Assembly (NCBI GenBank): GCA_945889545.1
Contig: CAMDCC010000220.1
Location: forward strand, 1 to 5,203
DNA length: 5,203 nucleotides
Direction: 5' to 3'
Source: Bifidobacterium breve
GTDB taxonomy: Bacteria; Actinomycetota; Acidimicrobiia; IMCC26256; PALSA-555
The notes beneath the pieces were generated by a model. That model was not told where the DNA came from. It was given only the letters and a program-made list of their open reading frames with translations, and did not search any database. This document shows, piece after piece, positions 5,018-5,203 of the stretch (the stretch's first letter is position 1; every line of letters starts with the position of its first letter). Made by a program: the position numbers and the translations under genes.

Positions 5018-5203
5018 TCAACTCGGCTCCTTGGGCAACCCCAACGCTCGTTCGCCGATGATGTTGTGCTGGATCTCGTTCGAGCCGCCGTAGATCGTGT
5101 CGGCCCGGCTGTAGAGGAACAGTCGCTGGAGGGCTGAGAGGTCGTACGGCAGGCCATCGGCGATCTCCGCGTCGGGGCCGAGCACGTCCATCGCGAGCTC
5201 GCC
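5018..5203 (-). CDS. fadE30: acyl-CoA dehydrogenase, FadE30-like, C-terminal 61 residues
   Basis: The frame enters from the right edge and ends at TGA 5020-5018, so only the C-terminal 61 residues of an expected roughly 380-400 are present. The segment LQRLFLYSRADTIYGGSNEIQHNIIGERALGLP is diagnostic of the C-terminal FAD-contacting helix region of acyl-CoA dehydrogenases (TIYGGSNEIQ-N-IGERALGLP). These cytoplasmic flavoproteins introduce an alpha,beta double bond into acyl-CoA. Its position directly upstream of an IpdF-like gene matches my recollection of fadE30 (Rv3560c), whose product acts on 5-OH-HIP-CoA. The family is certain; the FadE30 assignment rests mainly on synteny, as the catalytic Glu region is outside the window. 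A 60-bp gap follows before the IpdF-like gene, with no terminator seen, so the two are probably co-transcribed. Confidence 0.85.
   Translation of the reverse strand, partial: GELAMDVLGPDAEIADGLPYDLSALQRLFLYSRADTIYGGSNEIQHNIIGERALGLPKEPS

Overview
The window looks like chromosomal DNA from a high-GC actinobacterium. The codon use is GC-rich, several starts are GTG, genes are packed with 4-bp overlaps, and the genes match the cholesterol/steroid catabolism repertoire best known from Mycobacterium and Rhodococcus. Long non-mycobacterial differences (an unrelated 305-residue gene inside the cluster, a thiolase plus DUF35 pair after the crotonase) suggest a more distant lineage, perhaps Acidimicrobiia. 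That last point is inference. The content fits the part of steroid catabolism that breaks down rings C and D (the HIP, or methylhexahydroindanedione propionate, pathway).

Layout from left to right. Positions 1-1110 (minus strand, 3' end cut by the window edge) encode an SCP2/lipid-transfer-type thiolase. It is preceded in the operon by a DUF35 zinc-ribbon/OB-fold protein (1107-1538) and an EchA20-like crotonase (1569-2345). These three form one minus-strand operon with the order echA20-like, DUF35, thiolase. The DUF35-thiolase junction is a 4-bp GTGA overlap. The echA20-DUF35 junction is a 17-bp sequence present three times in tandem. A 42-bp divergent intergenic region (2346-2387) separates this operon from a plus-strand short-chain dehydrogenase (2388-3230), whose C-terminus carries four copies of a five-residue repeat. 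That gene converges tail to tail, sharing a CTAG, with a 305-residue gene of unknown function (3227-4144, minus). Upstream of it on the same strand are an IpdF-like dehydrogenase (4178-4957) and the last 61 residues of a FadE30-like acyl-CoA dehydrogenase (5018-5203, cut by the right edge).

How the genes fit together (family knowledge plus inference): FadE30 desaturates 5-OH-HIP-CoA so that the propionate side chain can be shortened by beta-oxidation. IpdF oxidises the 5-hydroxyl. EchA20 then hydrolytically opens ring D. A thiolase is needed to remove the side-chain acetyl unit, and the Ltp-type thiolase with its DUF35 partner could do this or a later thiolytic or retro-aldol step. The fadE30-ipdF order and the divergent SDR/echA20 pair both match my recollection of the M. 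tuberculosis Rv3549c/Rv3550 and Rv3559c/Rv3560c neighbourhoods, which supports the assignment.

No tRNA, rRNA, CRISPR array, insertion sequence or convincing intrinsic terminator was seen. There is no gene-free stretch longer than 60 bp. The most unusual signals are the tandemly repeated translational junction at 1535-1586, the apparently leaderless divergent promoters at 2346-2387, the DAANP repeat tail, and the unrelated 305-residue protein embedded in the cluster.
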